A stretch of 64,000 nt of DNA from Lytechinus pictus (taxonomy: Eukaryota > Echinodermata > Echinoidea > Temnopleuroida > Toxopneustidae): assembly GCF_037042905.1 (NCBI RefSeq), contig NC_087247.1, positions 59,729,920 through 59,793,919 of the forward strand, read 5' to 3'. A model generated the notes under the pieces. It was not told where the DNA came from and ran no database searches. It saw only the letters and a list, made by a program, of their open reading frames with translations. Numbering within the stretch: position 1 is the first letter of the stretch; each line of letters begins with the position of its first letter. The position numbers and the translations under genes were made by a program. Positions 45,801 through 57,740 of the stretch are shown here, piece by piece.

Positions 45801-46402
45801 AAAGGGGAATCCAACCTTGGTCATATAATGTTGTGTTAGAAAGGAAAGAGAGAAATAAATAAAACAGAATAGTGAAAGTTTGAAAGAAATCGGACAAGCA
45901 ATAACAAAGTTTTGACTGCTTTAGAATTGAGATCCCTAAGACTATGCAAATTTCAAATTGGCATTTAGGTATGTAAATTATTACAAGGGAAAAGGACAAC
46001 TTTCCCCATAGGCTATGTACTTTATTATCAGGGATTTGTTGTTTCTTCCCATGTACCTATGCCCCTAGGGCAGTAATCTAAATATGACCCAGGTAGTATA
46101 TTGTTTCATGTCCTCATGAAAGAAAAATATAATTTGACATAAAATTTTTGAAAAAAATTAAATTTTAGCCATTATTTGTATTGAAGCACATGAAAGAGTA
46201 GTGCTTGCCCTACATCACTATGACATCACAAATGCGTCCAATTTGAAGTCTTCATTGGTATAGTGATTACCAATTTTTTACAACTTTAAAATTTGTAATT
46301 TTCTTATTGTTTGTTCGATAATGTTCAAATTTTCACCCATCAATTTGTCTATTTTTTTTCATTTTCCTTTAAAAATAACTTAATTTGGTTGGATTCCCCT
46401 TT
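45801..46402. mobile_element. Foldback MITE, AAAGGGGAATCC family
   Basis: Ends AAAGGGGAATCCAACC and GGTTGGATTCCCCTTT pair exactly. Internal blocks such as AAGAAATCGGACAAGCAATA recur weakly inverted (TTATTGTTTGTTCGAT). A half-copy lies at 55340-55624. It begins ~200 bp beyond the LTA4H polyadenylation signal. Confidence 0.7.
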
Positions 46403-47764
46403 ATTTGAACCAAATGGTAGGCTATATGGTAACTTAGATCAAATGGTAATAAATATGTCATCAGACCAGACACTTGACAGAGAACTGTCAGACCAAGTTT
46501 GATATATATCTTCTAAAACACTATTTACATTTTTTTCACTTAGATTTCGGTTTACCTTTGTATGAACTATTACCAACACAGAACTGAAATATTATGTTTA
46601 ATGTGTTTTTTCCAGAATTTTTCATAATTATTTGTCAATTGATGGAAAGTATGATACTATGCTGAATATTTTCCATTGTGTTATTTAGCTACATAGCAGC
46701 TACAGAGCTATATATTCCCGCTATACAAGTACAAAGTGAATGACGGGGCAATACATTCTTGGAATAAAAAAGAAACTGTCATGTATTGAAGCAAAAGTGT
46801 GAAATATGTTTATACAGTATCTGCTACTCGAAAATTCAACAGTCATTACTATTCAAGAACACAGAAAAAACACAGTACCAGACCGTGTAGTGTAGTGAGT
46901 ATTTTCAGACTTATTCACCAGCAATCGTCATCTCTTGTAAACTAAAAGTTCCCATGAGTTGTCGGGTAAAGCTACAATAAACAGTGCATCATTGTCAAAC
47001 TTTCGTGAAATCTAATCCACAGATGAATCTTCTTTTACATGAATATATGCTAGTATAAATGCAAGCTGATTGTGACATTGCAAATGAAATTATGCTTCTT
47101 GTTTTCTTTGTTTTTGGTGTCATAATAATTTTGAGTAGATAATATTATTTTTTGAAGTGATTTTCATCTTGTTTGAATTATTTTGAACTTTTTGAACCCC
47201 TTCTTTGGTAATGAGCACTTGCAAAGGGTATTGGAATTGTTATTAGCATCATATCTGAGACATCATTTAAATGCAGTTATAGGCAGGCATACAGTGGATG
47301 TGTTGATGCAACATAATTTATCCTTACTGTATTACCAGTGTTTAACCCCCATTGTGTTGAGATGATTCAGCACTGTGCTGAAGTAGATTCAATTCGCCCC
47401 TATATGCTGCAAGAAAATATAGAGAGTGTATTTGTTCTAAGAAATACAACTTCCATTGGAATCATGAACATTGGACAGTGTAGCTCTTTTAGTAAGAGCA
47501 CCTTTTCAGATAAAATTGTAGAACTTGGGATCAAGTCCCTTACACAAAAGATGTCTTAAATAAAAAAAACCAACCTGATGCTCGAATTGTGCGTAAGCAT
47601 GCCTCATCACTCAGTGCAGGTGTTATTTGGAAACACTCCATCCATCAGAAGGTACGCCAGTGTTGGCCCCATGAGAGACCATTTACATGTGAAAGTATGC
47701 ATGTTAATACCAATACCCGATATGTAATGGAGTAGGGTGATCACCTGCCAGTTCCCAGTCTTCC
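46403..47764. other. Intergenic, no gene supported
   Basis: AT-rich sequence. The ORFs at 47183-47365 and 47338-47559 have no family features I recognise. No RNA gene is seen. Confidence 0.4.
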
Positions 47765-47768
47765 TTAA

Positions 47769-48335
47769 AGGTCAAGTCCACCCCAGGAAAATGCTGACTT
47801 GAATAAATAGAGAAAAATCAAACTAGCATAGTGCTGAAAATTTCATCAAAATCGGATGTAATATAAGAAAGTTATGACATGTTAAAGTTTCTCTTATTTT
47901 TCACAAAACAGTGATATGCACAACTAGGGATGATGTCCATCACTCACTATTTCTTTTTTTTTATTGTTTGAATTATACAATATTTCATTTTTTATAGATT
48001 TGACAACAAGGACCAACTTGACTGAACCGTATAGTATTAAGCAATGCTAATTCCACATGTTCAGGGAGGAATTAATCGTTGTATCCCTTGACAATGAGGA
48101 GAAAATTAGAATATTTCATGTAATAAAATACAAAAGAAATAGTGAGTGGATGACGTCATAGTCTCATTTGCATACCAGCCTGGATGTGCATATAACTGTT
48201 TTGGGATTAAGCGAAACTTTAGAGTGTCATAACTTTTTTATTTTATATGGGATTTTAATGAAATTTTCAGAATTATGCTTGTTGGATTTTTCTCTTTTTA
48301 TTCAAATCAACTTTTTGTTGGGGTGGACTTGTCCT
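47769..48335. mobile_element. TTAA-flanked foldback MITE, complete
   Basis: Ends AGGTCAAGTCCACCCC and GGGGTGGACTTGTCCT are inverted and each is flanked by TTAA (47765-47768 and 48336-48339). The interior repeats the ACTCACTATTTC / GAAATAGTGAGT dyads found in the rearranged copy at 9853-10480. No ORF of note. Confidence 0.75.
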
Positions 48336-48358
48336 TTAACTGCAAGAATACTCAGAAT

Positions 48359-48729
48359 TCGGTGGGTTCACAATAAGGTGCGCCATGCATGTATCGGTTG
48401 CAGCGAACAGGCCAAATTTCGGGGTTGACACCACTGATCAGTGGTCAATACAGCGTGCATGCACACAGTGTACTGGAATGTGACTAGTGACTGCTTCAAA
48501 AATGAAAACCATATGATTCATCAAAAATTTCGCAAAAAAATATGCAGGCAAATTTCTCTCCCACTTCCTGGACCCTAGTACACAGCATATCCGGTTGAGC
48601 CTCATCGGCCAATGCCGAATAATCTCATGCATGCATGCACTAGTGCGCGCAACATGTCAAATTTTTCCATTGAATATCGGCCTGTCCGCTGCAACCGATA
48701 GATGGTGCACCGTATTATGAATCCACCGA
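48359..48729. mobile_element. 371 bp TIR element
   Basis: TCGGTGGGTTCACAATAAGG and TATCGGTTGCAGCGAACAGGCC at the left match inverted sequence GGCCTGTCCGCTGCAACCGATA and ATTATGAATCCACCGA at the right, over ~55 bp with some mismatches. It lies ~20 bp from the TTAA MITE. Non-coding. Confidence 0.65.
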
Positions 48730-49116
48730 TTGAAGGAGGTGTTTTAGCTCTTTGAATAAGGAAACTAAGTTGCTGCTCTGTACTCTGTGAACATTAATTT
48801 CACATAAAGTTTTTTTTTTACTTTGTTGTAGTGCATTGTCTAAAAAGGAAAAATCTATCTTACCTGTCACTACTTAGTAGAGTGATAGGTACAATGACTT
48901 TGGATTCTAAATCTATTTTGCCATTTAGTGCATAGCAGAGTGAAGGCAAAAACATTTTATCAAATAATTTTTAAAGCAATAATTACTACAATATCTTATG
49001 ACAAAACTATTTAAGAATCTTATTTTTAACACAGTAATAGAAATTATTCTCTAGTAAGAGTAATGATATTTACTTTTAATTTTCTTGTCTCCAACAACCA
49101 TAGGTGGTTGCGGAGA

Positions 49117-49375
49117 CCTCTGGCAGATCCAGGGGGGGGGGGGGCAAGCCAGCCTGTGCCCCCCCCCCCTTTGAGGAGCAAAATTAAAATATATAATATA
49201 AAAATGCTGTTAAAACAGAAGTGTGTCCCACCCTTTTGAAAGTGAAGACCTTTTTTTCTTTATTTGGGGGGACGAAATATCCTTAATTTTTTATCTATTA
49301 TTATTTTTTATTGCTTGTCAAATTTTTCCTCAGAAAAATGTGCCCCCCCCCCTCTTTTGGAAAATCCTGGATCCG
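49117..49375. mobile_element. Possible decayed hAT-like element
   Basis: GCAGATCCAGGGGGGG at the left mirrors CCTGGATCCGGA at the right, with G and C homopolymers just inside both ends, a style shared with the hAT-like elements here. No clear target duplication, so the call is weak. Confidence 0.3.
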
Positions 49376-50448
49376 GAGACATTGTATTTTGTTTTCATGA
49401 TAACTGAAGAACTGTTTAAAGGGTCAAATTCAAACTTGGCTCATGGATGTATGTAAGTGACAATTTTAAAGTTGAATTTTGCAATATATTTCAGATCTGG
49501 CGATGGTGAAATCATCTAGTCACCTTTCAGATCATCCCAGGAAGTAGAATAAAAGTTGAAAGAATAACATCAATAAACAATATCAATTCAATTATGTTGG
49601 TGTTCAGTATATTTTATACATTGTAAACTGTCCTCTATTAACGGGCGCATAGCCAGGGGGCAGTTGCCCCCCAAAACGCCCCCCCCCCCAAAAAAAAAAA
49701 AAGGAAAAGGAGAAAGCGAAGGGAGAAAATGGAAGAAGGATATAGCTGTAATGTTTTTTCTTTCTTTTTTGTCAAAATAATAAAAACCTAAACGAGATGT
49801 TCTTCGTTCCATACAAATTTTTGCTTCTGCACTCCGCGCTGGAAAAAATATAAAAATTGCCTTTCCCCTTTGTTTCCCAAACCTTTTTTCTACTCCGTTT
49901 TTCCCCTTCCCGGCCATGGGAATCGCATTTTTGCCAGAAAACAAAGTATGTATGTAAAGAGTATGAAAAATTTCGGCTCTTCTGTTCAGAGCGGGTAAAC
50001 TTTTATACCTTCACTCCCCGAGTCCCCAAATGCGATCTCTTCCGCTTTTCAGCAAGCAATTTTTCGGTAAAGTATCAGCTCAAATGGGGAAGTCGTGCCT
50101 AGACAGCTGGCAGCCGTCTGTTTCGAGGAGTTTTTAAACATTTTTTTTATTATTTCTCTGTAATTGGTGAGTGGAGCCAACGGAGTTCAGCGGAACAACC
50201 AATATAACAGAGACCGAAGCTTTTGGTCTAAGTCGTGCCGTGCTATATGCAAAAGTAGGTACAATGAAACTTTATTCTATATCGCTGCACATCCATCTCC
50301 TGTCCTGTTTTGCGCCATTGATTTGAAATTTGGAATATCACTGAAGTTTTTTAATCATACAAAAGGAAGCGCTTAATATTATGAGCAAACTTACCCATTT
50401 TTTTTTCTTCCAAAATAATAAGTCACAGAAGTTTCCGTGCTTCGCGTG

Positions 50449-50657
50449 CACAGTAAAAAAAATTAAACAACGCTGTTTACTATATGAACCTTACAGTAAT
50501 AGTTTAAACAAGTGTTAAAATCTTAAGCAACATAGTTTAATTTTCAATATCTAATCTTCAATAAATTAAACATGATTGTTTAAACGGTTAAACAAATACT
50601 GGAAGGTTCATATAGTAAACAGCGTTGTATAAAATCTTAAACAGCGTTTTTACTGTG
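50449..50657. mobile_element. 209 bp foldback MITE
   Basis: CACAGTAAAAA at the left and TTTTTACTGTG at the right. Just inside, AACGCTGTTTACTATATGAA with CCTT mirrors AAGG with TTCATATAGTAAACAGCGTT. AT-rich loop with GTTTAA motifs. Confidence 0.75.
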
Positions 50658-51258
50658 TGCATGGGGAAAGTAAAAGTCCATCTTCTAGCTTGCATCATCC
50701 CTTTCACGTTTTGAGCTATATTTTTCTTCGTATTATCTAAGAAATATAAAAATCAGAGCAGGTTAAAGTTTCAGAGATATTTCTAAAATTCAGAGCTTCA
50801 ACGCCATTTGCGGGAAGAAATATTTCCTCCGTGCATATACTTGCTTTCTACCCTGTTTTGTCGAGTTAAAAAATAATGTGGCTAAAGTTTTTACGATCAA
50901 ATCTGTTGTGACTAAGGTAAGCATTTTATGCCACTTCTGTTCTCAATTGTTTTCAGAAAACGTCTTAGCTTTCGCGCGGTATGAGGAATTAATTTGAATT
51001 CCTTAATCTTTCCCATTTTGTGGGCGCTCATCTTTTCTTTTGAAAACCGATTTTGTTTTTAATCACAGCAAGTTAAATGAATTCGAGTTGATAAGGGTAT
51101 CAGAAACGCTAGAGACGTCTTCTTTTGATTTAAATTTGATGAGATATCAAAAACTTCAAGCTCCGCGCGGGAGGGGGGAAACTCCCCTTCCCTGCACCCC
51201 CAAGGATCGCGCTTCGCGCGCTTTGTAAGTGTTGGCACGTTTCGCGTGTACTTACCGC

Positions 51259-51544
51259 CACTGGCGTACCTAGGGGGGCAAATTTTTTGGAGGATATTTC
51301 GTCCGCGAAAAATGTTGACAAAAAAAAAGGTCTTCAACCACAAATAAAGGATTTCTTACCACAAAAAAATTTGACTAGAAAAAAAATTAAAAAAAAAAAA
51401 AAAGTCTTCAGGTTCAAAATAGGGGGGGGGGGGGCACGTCCCCTGTATCAGTTGTGACTCGTCAGGGGGGCAGGGATACGTCCCCTGCATGAGTTGTGAC
51501 TCGTCAGGTGGGGGGCAATCTGCCCCCCCTTAGGTACGCTAGTG
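51259..51544. mobile_element. 286 bp hAT-like MITE
   Basis: Starts CACTGGCGTACCTAGG and ends TTAGGTACGCTAGTG, flanked by a perfect 8 bp duplication CTTACCGC (51251-51258 and 51545-51552). G and C homopolymers lie inside the ends. Short duplicated block GTCCCCTGTATCAGTTGTGA / GTCCCCTGCATGAGTTGTGA. Confidence 0.8.
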
Positions 51545-52242
51545 CTTACCGCCCCCTCCAAAATTAAATCCTGGCTACGCGGTTGTCTATTAATGCTTTT
51601 CAATCATTCTTCCAAATAAATTACTGCACTTGTCTTCTTTTTATTCACTTCTTGCAGTAGTTTAAGAGGATTAAAGTTAAAGAAATTTAAATAATTGATT
51701 TCAATGGAATGAGGAAATTCTGAAGAATTTATCAACCACATGCAGATAATATTTCCGGGGGGGGGGCAATACTCGATTTAAAAAAATAAAATAAAAACGA
51801 TATAGTAAACGGACCGAGCTGCTCAATGGGGCGATTATTTTTTTTTACAAGTGTAAAAAAGTATTTGGTGCACATATCACATTTGCACATTTTTTATATA
51901 GTTTTCATGAAATATTAAGGGAATAATGTGTTTTCACAACAGCTGATCGGGAATTTCCCCCCCCCCTCCCCCTTGCTGCGTACGACCATTCCCTGAAGTC
52001 CACTTAAACATATCTCATTATAACAGAAAATATACATCAATTTAAATATATAATCTTTCTAAAACATATATAAAGAGAGATTGAAAAACTTATTAAAGAA
52101 AGAAACAAGCAAAAAGTAACACAAATTATGCATGTTATGTGCGATTTCAAAATCTCGTGTACTAACCCTTTTATTGCGATGAGGCCAATACTTTTGTATA
52201 TTAATTGAGAAACAATTTTTTTTTACTATATATATATATATA

Positions 52243-53114
52243 CAGGGGCGTCGATCCTTTTTTCAGATTGGGGGGGGGGGGCAAAATCATGAATCAACTT
52301 TCCAAAGGCGCTCGATCACACAAAACAAACAAACTCACACACAAACACGCACACGCACATATGCATATGTATATATATTTATTTATTTATATGACTCATG
52401 AGATAGAGACACATCTCTCACCAACAAATTAATGCGAGCGTGAGCTGAAATTTTTTAGTATACTGACCTGAAAACAGGAAAAAGGTGCCTGTTTAGGACT
52501 GTTCACGAGGAGGATACATATCTCACTACACAGATAATGCGAGTGCCGAGGGCGAGCTGAAATTTATTTAAATTCTAACCAGAAAGCTTGATTTTCTAAG
52601 CATTTTTGGTACCAATGATTAAGATGGGTATCTAAAAAACAATAGATGCGAGCGCGAAGCGCGAGCTTAAAATTTTGATATTTCGATCTGAAAAAAAATG
52701 ACAGTTTAATGGAAGTTTTTAATAAAGAACTGGATTATATCCAACAAAAGATTATTGGAAATCGAAGCGGGAGTTCTTTTGAGGTTTAGAACTGAAAACG
52801 GGACATTCTATTCACCTATTTAATCATGAAAAGTATGGGGTTTTGCTCCAAAAATAATGCGAGCGCGAAGCGCGAGCTGAAAATTTTTATATTCCAATCT
52901 AAAAAGCGGACAATTTGAGCATGATTTGAAATAAAGAACGAGTTGTGTAGCTCAATCTCGCTTGCTGATTTCTGTGTAACATTACCATCTTATTTTATTT
53001 TGCACATGCGGAATCATTGGGGGGGGGGGGGCAAAACGATATGTTTGCCATCCCAATATTTTCATTGGTGGGGCGATCGCCCCCTGCCCCCCCCCCCCAG
53101 GATTGACGCCTCTT
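52243..53114. mobile_element. hAT-like non-autonomous element, copy 2
   Basis: Same family as 13226-17716: CAGGGGCGTCGATCC at the left and GGATTGACGCCTCTT at the right. The flanks TATATATA and TATATACA match at 7 of 8 positions. Internally, ATGCGAGCGCGAAGCGCGAG-like motifs recur near 52431, 52538, 52645 and 52857, roughly 106 bp or a multiple apart, and G/C homopolymers abut both ends. No transposase. Confidence 0.78.
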
Positions 53115-53344
53115 TATATACAATGATACTACATCATGAATCATTTGGAATACATCACCAATCCAGGTTTATATATTATCATTCCATTTTCATGTACATG
53201 ATGTATAGGCCTATATACAGATTTGGTATTTATATATATATATTGTGATGCTTTTCACTAAATATAATGCAATTTGTAATGATGAGTAATTTTTATCTAA
53301 TTACTTTGATGAAACTGGATATAATGCTTATGACCTGAATTCAG

Positions 53345-53394
53345 AAAGAGATCCTTCAAGACAGAGCTTTGGAAACAGTTCTCCAGTTTTACAG
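53345..53394 (+). other. Possible orphan exon
   Basis: Between ATTCAG and GTATCG, 50 nt read KEILQDRALETVLQFYR with a codon texture unlike the surrounding repeats. No neighbouring exons or family match are recognised, and the upstream pyrimidine tract is weak. It could be part of a gene outside the window or chance. Confidence 0.2.
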
Positions 53395-53949
53395 GTATCG
53401 TTATCTTTTTTTAAACTTCTTCCTGAGTGATCAGATGAATAATATTTAACTGAATGAAAGATGAAAATAAATCAAATTTTGTGGCGTAAACATTTAAACG
53501 TTAAAACAAAGGTATTGACAAACTGTATTTATACATTGAAAATGATCTTAAGTGGTTTAAGGTCTAACGAATATACGTCTGGTTGCGTAATTATACACTC
53601 CCGGTATTAGCAACGGGTTTTAGCAAAGTTTTGGACTAAAATATCGAATCATCTTCATAAAACACTATAGTCATGATAGTAGCTGTCTTACACTAAAGGC
53701 CATGGAGGTGGCACAATGTGGAATGTGTAAATAAGAAAAGTGACTGACCTTTTTTTATTAAAGCATTGGAAAATAGGATCAAAATTAAAGGATTTGCTCT
53801 ACACTTTTGTATGATTCTGGGATTTTTAAAATATCAAATTAAAGATTTCATGACATCTGTGAGCAACTGCCCCGCCCCAGTCCACTCTGTAAGGGCATGC
53901 GATAAGCTTTGCCTTTCGTTATGACCATTCAACAATAAAATGTATAACC

Positions 53950-55060
53950 AGGTGCCGCTGATCATTCTTGACCGGCGCCGATCTAGATTTGGTTGGCAAT
54001 AGGCCCTTCTTTATTATTCTACCGGCGCCTATTTATTGGAACCAGGGGAGCGTTTCATCAACATTTTCGTCCGACAAGTTGTCAGATCTGACAACTTTCC
54101 TTGATGGTGATTGGCTGAGAGTCACCGTTACCATAGTAGCTGTCGGATAAAACGTCCGACAAGTCCTTTCATGAAACGCTCCCCAGGGGACGCTGATTAT
54201 TCTTGACCGGCGCCGATTTTAATTTAGGTGGCGCCGGTTAAGACAAAGCAGCGCCGATTTGTCTTGACCGGCGCCGATTTAGAACAAGTAGTGCTGATTA
54301 TTTTTACCGACGTCACGTAAGATTCAGGCAGCGGCAATTCATAATCGACTGGCGCCAATTTAGAACCAGGAGGCGCCGATTTTTAACCAGGTGGTGCTGA
54401 TTATTCTTGTCCGGCGCCGATTTAGATTTAGGTGGAGCTGATTATTCTTGATCGGCGCCGGTTAAGACTCAGGCAGCGCCGATTTATAACCAGATGGCGC
54501 TGATTATTCTTGACCAGCCCCGATTTAGATATAGATGGCGCTGATTATCCTTGATCGGCGCCGGTTAAGAACTCAGGCAGCGCCGATTTTTCTTTACCGG
54601 CGCCGATTATTCTTGCCCGGCGCCGATTTAGATTTAGGTGGAGCTGATTATTCTTGATCGGCGCCGGTTAAGACTCTGGCAGCGCCGATTTATAACCAGA
54701 TGGCGCTGATTATTCGTGTCCGGCCCCGATTTATATTTAGGTGGCGCTGATTATCCTTGATCGGCGCCGGTTAAGAACTCAGGCTGCGTCGATTTTTCTT
54801 TACCGGCGCCGATTTATAACCAGATGGCGCCGATTATTCTTGTCCGGTGCCGATTTAGTTTTAGGTGGCGCTGATTATCCTTGATCGGCGCCGGTTAAGA
54901 CTCTGGCATTGTCGATTTTTCTTGACTGGCGCCGATTTATAACCAAATGGCGCTGATTATTCTTGTCCGGCGGCGATTTAGATTTAGGTGGCGTTGATTA
55001 TTCTTGATTGGCGCCAGTTATATACAGGCAGCGCACTGCTGATTATTTTCAACCGGCGAA
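53950..55060. repeat. GGCGCC-rich minisatellite
   Basis: Degenerate tandem of ~30 bp subunits built on CGGCGCCGATTTA and GGTGGCGCTGATTATTCTTG, grouped into ~115 bp higher-order units (GATCGGCGCCGGTTAAGA recurs). GGCGCC is self-complementary, so each subunit carries a dyad. An independent MITE lies inside at 54045-54184. Downstream, TTTTCTTTTC tracts alternate with further GCGGCGCC motifs to ~55275. Confidence 0.75.
54045..54184. mobile_element. 140 bp foldback MITE
   Basis: GGGGAGCGTTTCAT and ATGAAACGCTCCCC are perfect inverted ends; GTCCGACAAG occurs in both halves and GTTGTCAGATCTGACAAC is a hairpin inside. It interrupts the GGCGCC minisatellite. Confidence 0.7.
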
Positions 55061-55275
55061 GTTGTTGGGAAAAGGGTAGTTAAAAGAAAAGATAAGGAGG
55101 ATGATATGATTGTGCTTTGCTGGGAATAGTCTTTCCTTTACTGTTGCTAATATCATATCAGTTTATAATTTTTTAAGCGGCGCCTTTTCTTTTCTTTCTT
55201 TTCTTTTTATTTTTTCAAGCGGCGCCTTTTCTTTCTTTTACTTTTCTTTTCTCTTTTTTTTTGAGCGGCGCCGAT

Positions 55276-55321
55276 ATTAGGGGGGGGGGGGCGCCCCCTG
55301 TGCCCCCCTGGATCCGCCACT
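55276..55321. mobile_element. hAT-like right terminus
   Basis: G-run, GCGCCCCCTGTGCCCCCC and terminal TGGATCCGCCACTG, the complement of a CAGTGGCGGATCCA start typical of hAT-like ends. The left partner was not found, so the GGCGCC minisatellite may be the interior of a truncated element. Confidence 0.4.
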
Positions 55322-55339
55322 GTATTATTTGTAATAGGT

Positions 55340-55624
55340 CCATGGTTATATTTAGACTACTGCCCCAGGGGAATGGGTACTAAGGAGAAAACCACAAATC
55401 CCTGATAATTAAGTATATGGCTTATGGGAAAGTTGCCCTTGCCCCTTGTCATAATTTACTTACACAGTTGCCAATTTAAAATCTACAGAGCCTAAGGGGT
55501 CTCGATTTTGAAACAGTCTTTCTTATTGCTTGTCCGATTTCTTTCACACTTCCATCATTTTGTTTTATTTATTTTACTCCTTTCCAACACAATATTTTAT
55601 GACCTAGGCTGGATTCCCCTTTAA
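55340..55624 (-). mobile_element. Half copy of the AAAGGGGAATCC foldback
   Basis: Ends GGCTGGATTCCCCTTTAA and contains, inverted, the same blocks as 45801-46100 (TTGCTTGTCCGATTTCTTTC, CCCATAAGCCATATACTT-like). Only one arm is present. Confidence 0.6.
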
Positions 55625-56180
55625 CAAAAAAAATAAAAAAATAAAAAAATACACGAATACACTGAATTCAGGAATCCCCTTTATAGCATTCTCTTGACAT
55701 TTTTAAAGGTAAATTGAAAATAAAAATTTTACTCAGACCTTACAATCACGTCTAATACAAACACACAAGAAGAACATAATTCACAGCTCCTATATTATTG
55801 TCTACTCCACTGCTCTGAATAGTTATCCCCATCCCACGCGCAGCATGATTTTTTTGATGTCTCATCAAATTCAAATAAAAAGAAGACGTCTCTCTCGGAC
55901 CTCTAGTCTAGTATGCAGCTTGAATTCAATTGACATACTGTGATTAAGAACCCTATAGAAGAAACTTTTTATGGAAAGAAATCATGAACGCGCAAAAACG
56001 GGGTTAATACTGAGGAGTTAATCATTTTTCTGCGCGAAGCGCGATACTTAAAACACTACCCGGTATTTAATTTTACCTCGCAAAACATTGTAGAAGACGG
56101 GTATGCATGGAGATCAGATATTCCTTCCCGGGAATAGCGTTTAAGCTCTGAAACCTTCACATGCTCTGATTCAATTGATT
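55625..56180. other. Intergenic, no gene supported
   Basis: AT-rich spacer; includes GCGCGAAGCGCG near 56033, a motif shared with the hAT-like family interior. Nothing else recognised. Confidence 0.35.
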
Positions 56181-56183
56181 TTT

Positions 56184-57197
56184 GTCTCACCCGCATAGCA
56201 GAGTGAGACCATAGGCGCAGTTTTTCCGTGGGCGGCGGCGTCAACATAAAATCTTATCCGAAGGTTAAGTTTTTGAAATGACAGCATAACTTAGAAAATA
56301 TATGAACCTATAGTTCGAGAAACTTGGACATAAAGTTAATCAAGTATTACTGAGCATCCTGCCCGAGTTTCAGGTCACGTGACCAAGGTCAATTAAGGTC
56401 ATTGAGGGTCAATGAACTTGGACCATATGTTGGGAGAGTCAATATCGAAATCTTAACCTAAGGTTAAGTTTTTGAAATGTCATCATAACTTAGAAAGTAC
56501 ATGGACCTAGTTCATGAAACTTGGCCATAACTTTGAGCAATCAAATATTACTGAACATCCTGCCTGAGTTTCACGTCACAGGTCATTTAGGGTCAATGAA
56601 CTTTGGCCAAGTTGGGGGTATTTGTTGAATTACCATGATAACTGAACGTTTATGGATCTGATTAATAAAACTTGGACATAAGAGTAATCAAGTATCACTG
56701 AGCATCCTGTGCGAGTTTCAGGTGACATGACCAAGGTCAAAGGTCATTTAAGGTCAATGAACTTTGCCATTTGGGGGGGGGGGTATTTGTTGAATTACCA
56801 TCATAACTCTGAAAGTGTATTGGTCTAGTTCGTAAAACTTGGACATAAGAGTAATCAGTATATCTGAACATCCTGTGCGAGTTTCAGGTCACATGACCAA
56901 GGTCAAAGGACATTAAGGTCAATGAACTTTGGCCATGTTGGAGGTAATTATTAAATTGCTGTCATAACTTTCAAAGTTTATGAATTGTGGACATAGGGGT
57001 AATCAAGTATCAGTTACAAGTCTTAGGTCACATGATCAAGGTCAAATGTCATTTAGGGTCAATGAACGTAGTATTGTATCATTATTTGAATGGTGTTTTT
57101 TGTGAATAAATTATTTTATAGTAGTTTTCAAAGTCAGCACTGCTGCTATATTGAATCGCGTAATGCAGGTGAGACTGCCAGAGGCGCTCCACTTGTT
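56184..57197 (+). mobile_element. Element with subterminal inverted repeats and ~170 bp tandem core, copy 1
   Basis: Starts GTCTCACCCGCATAGCAGAG, has a GGCGGCGGCG microsatellite (56231-56240) and diverged tandem units of ~165-185 bp (GGTCAATGAACTT recurs near 56409, 56592, 56754, 56922, 57059). It ends with the complementary subterminal repeat ATGCAGGTGAGAC (57163-57175) and GGCGCTCCACTTGTT. The layout parallels the Helitron/Helentron-like elements at 4106 and 37040, though the sequence is unrelated. Family naming is inference. Confidence 0.55.
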
Positions 57198-57228
57198 CTA
57201 AGATTATGAAACTTCATTACGAAGGAAA

Positions 57229-57740
57229 TTGGACAAAAAATGGGAAAGGGATGGTGCAAGGAGATTGATTTTTCCTCCCTCAAATGAAGCACGGAAACCT
57301 CGGATTTATATTGAAAACAAAACTTATTCTATAATCATTGTGTATAATTTCACTCCTAATATGAAGTACTTCCTTTTTTGTCTCGCCCGAACGAAGTTCG
57401 GCATTAACCTAGCGATCACTTATCCTGTTGGACTGTTACAAATATTTATTTTCTTTGTTAAACTTGCTCTCATTTCTTTATTTCTGCATCAATTATGTTT
57501 ACACTTGTACAAATGATCCTTGGTAATACCATATTGTGTGTTCATGGGATGATAGGGTAAAAAGATCAAATTGTATGAGGTCATGTCAATCCTTTTTCAA
57601 GTTTTTTTCAACTTGCTCTCGTTCTTGGTACAAATAATCATTGGGTAATACCACACGTGTGTTCGTCAGGATGAATTCAAAGGTCATAGGGGTCAAAAGA
57701 TCATATTGCATATTTTATTGATCACGAAGTCAGGGTTGTT
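57229..57740. other. Spacer between two related elements
   Basis: Non-coding; GTCTCGCCCGAACGAAGTTC at 57381-57400 resembles the start of yet another related element. The ORF at 57229-57516 has no recognisable domain. Confidence 0.3.

Larger units (their letters stand above)
49642..51585. mobile_element. hAT-like element (1.9 kb) containing two nested elements
   Basis: The left end CGGGCGCATAGCCAGGGGG and the right end ATCCTGGCTACGCGGTTG are inverted copies. They are bounded by an identical 8 bp duplication TCTATTAA (49634-49641 and 51586-51593). No transposase ORF is present. The interior holds a foldback (50449-50657) and a second hAT-like MITE (51259-51544), both younger. Confidence 0.7.

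Noticed and set aside
57229..57516. 95-codon ORF as a gene
   Set aside because: No domain and hydrophobic composition typical of translated AT-rich DNA between two repeats.
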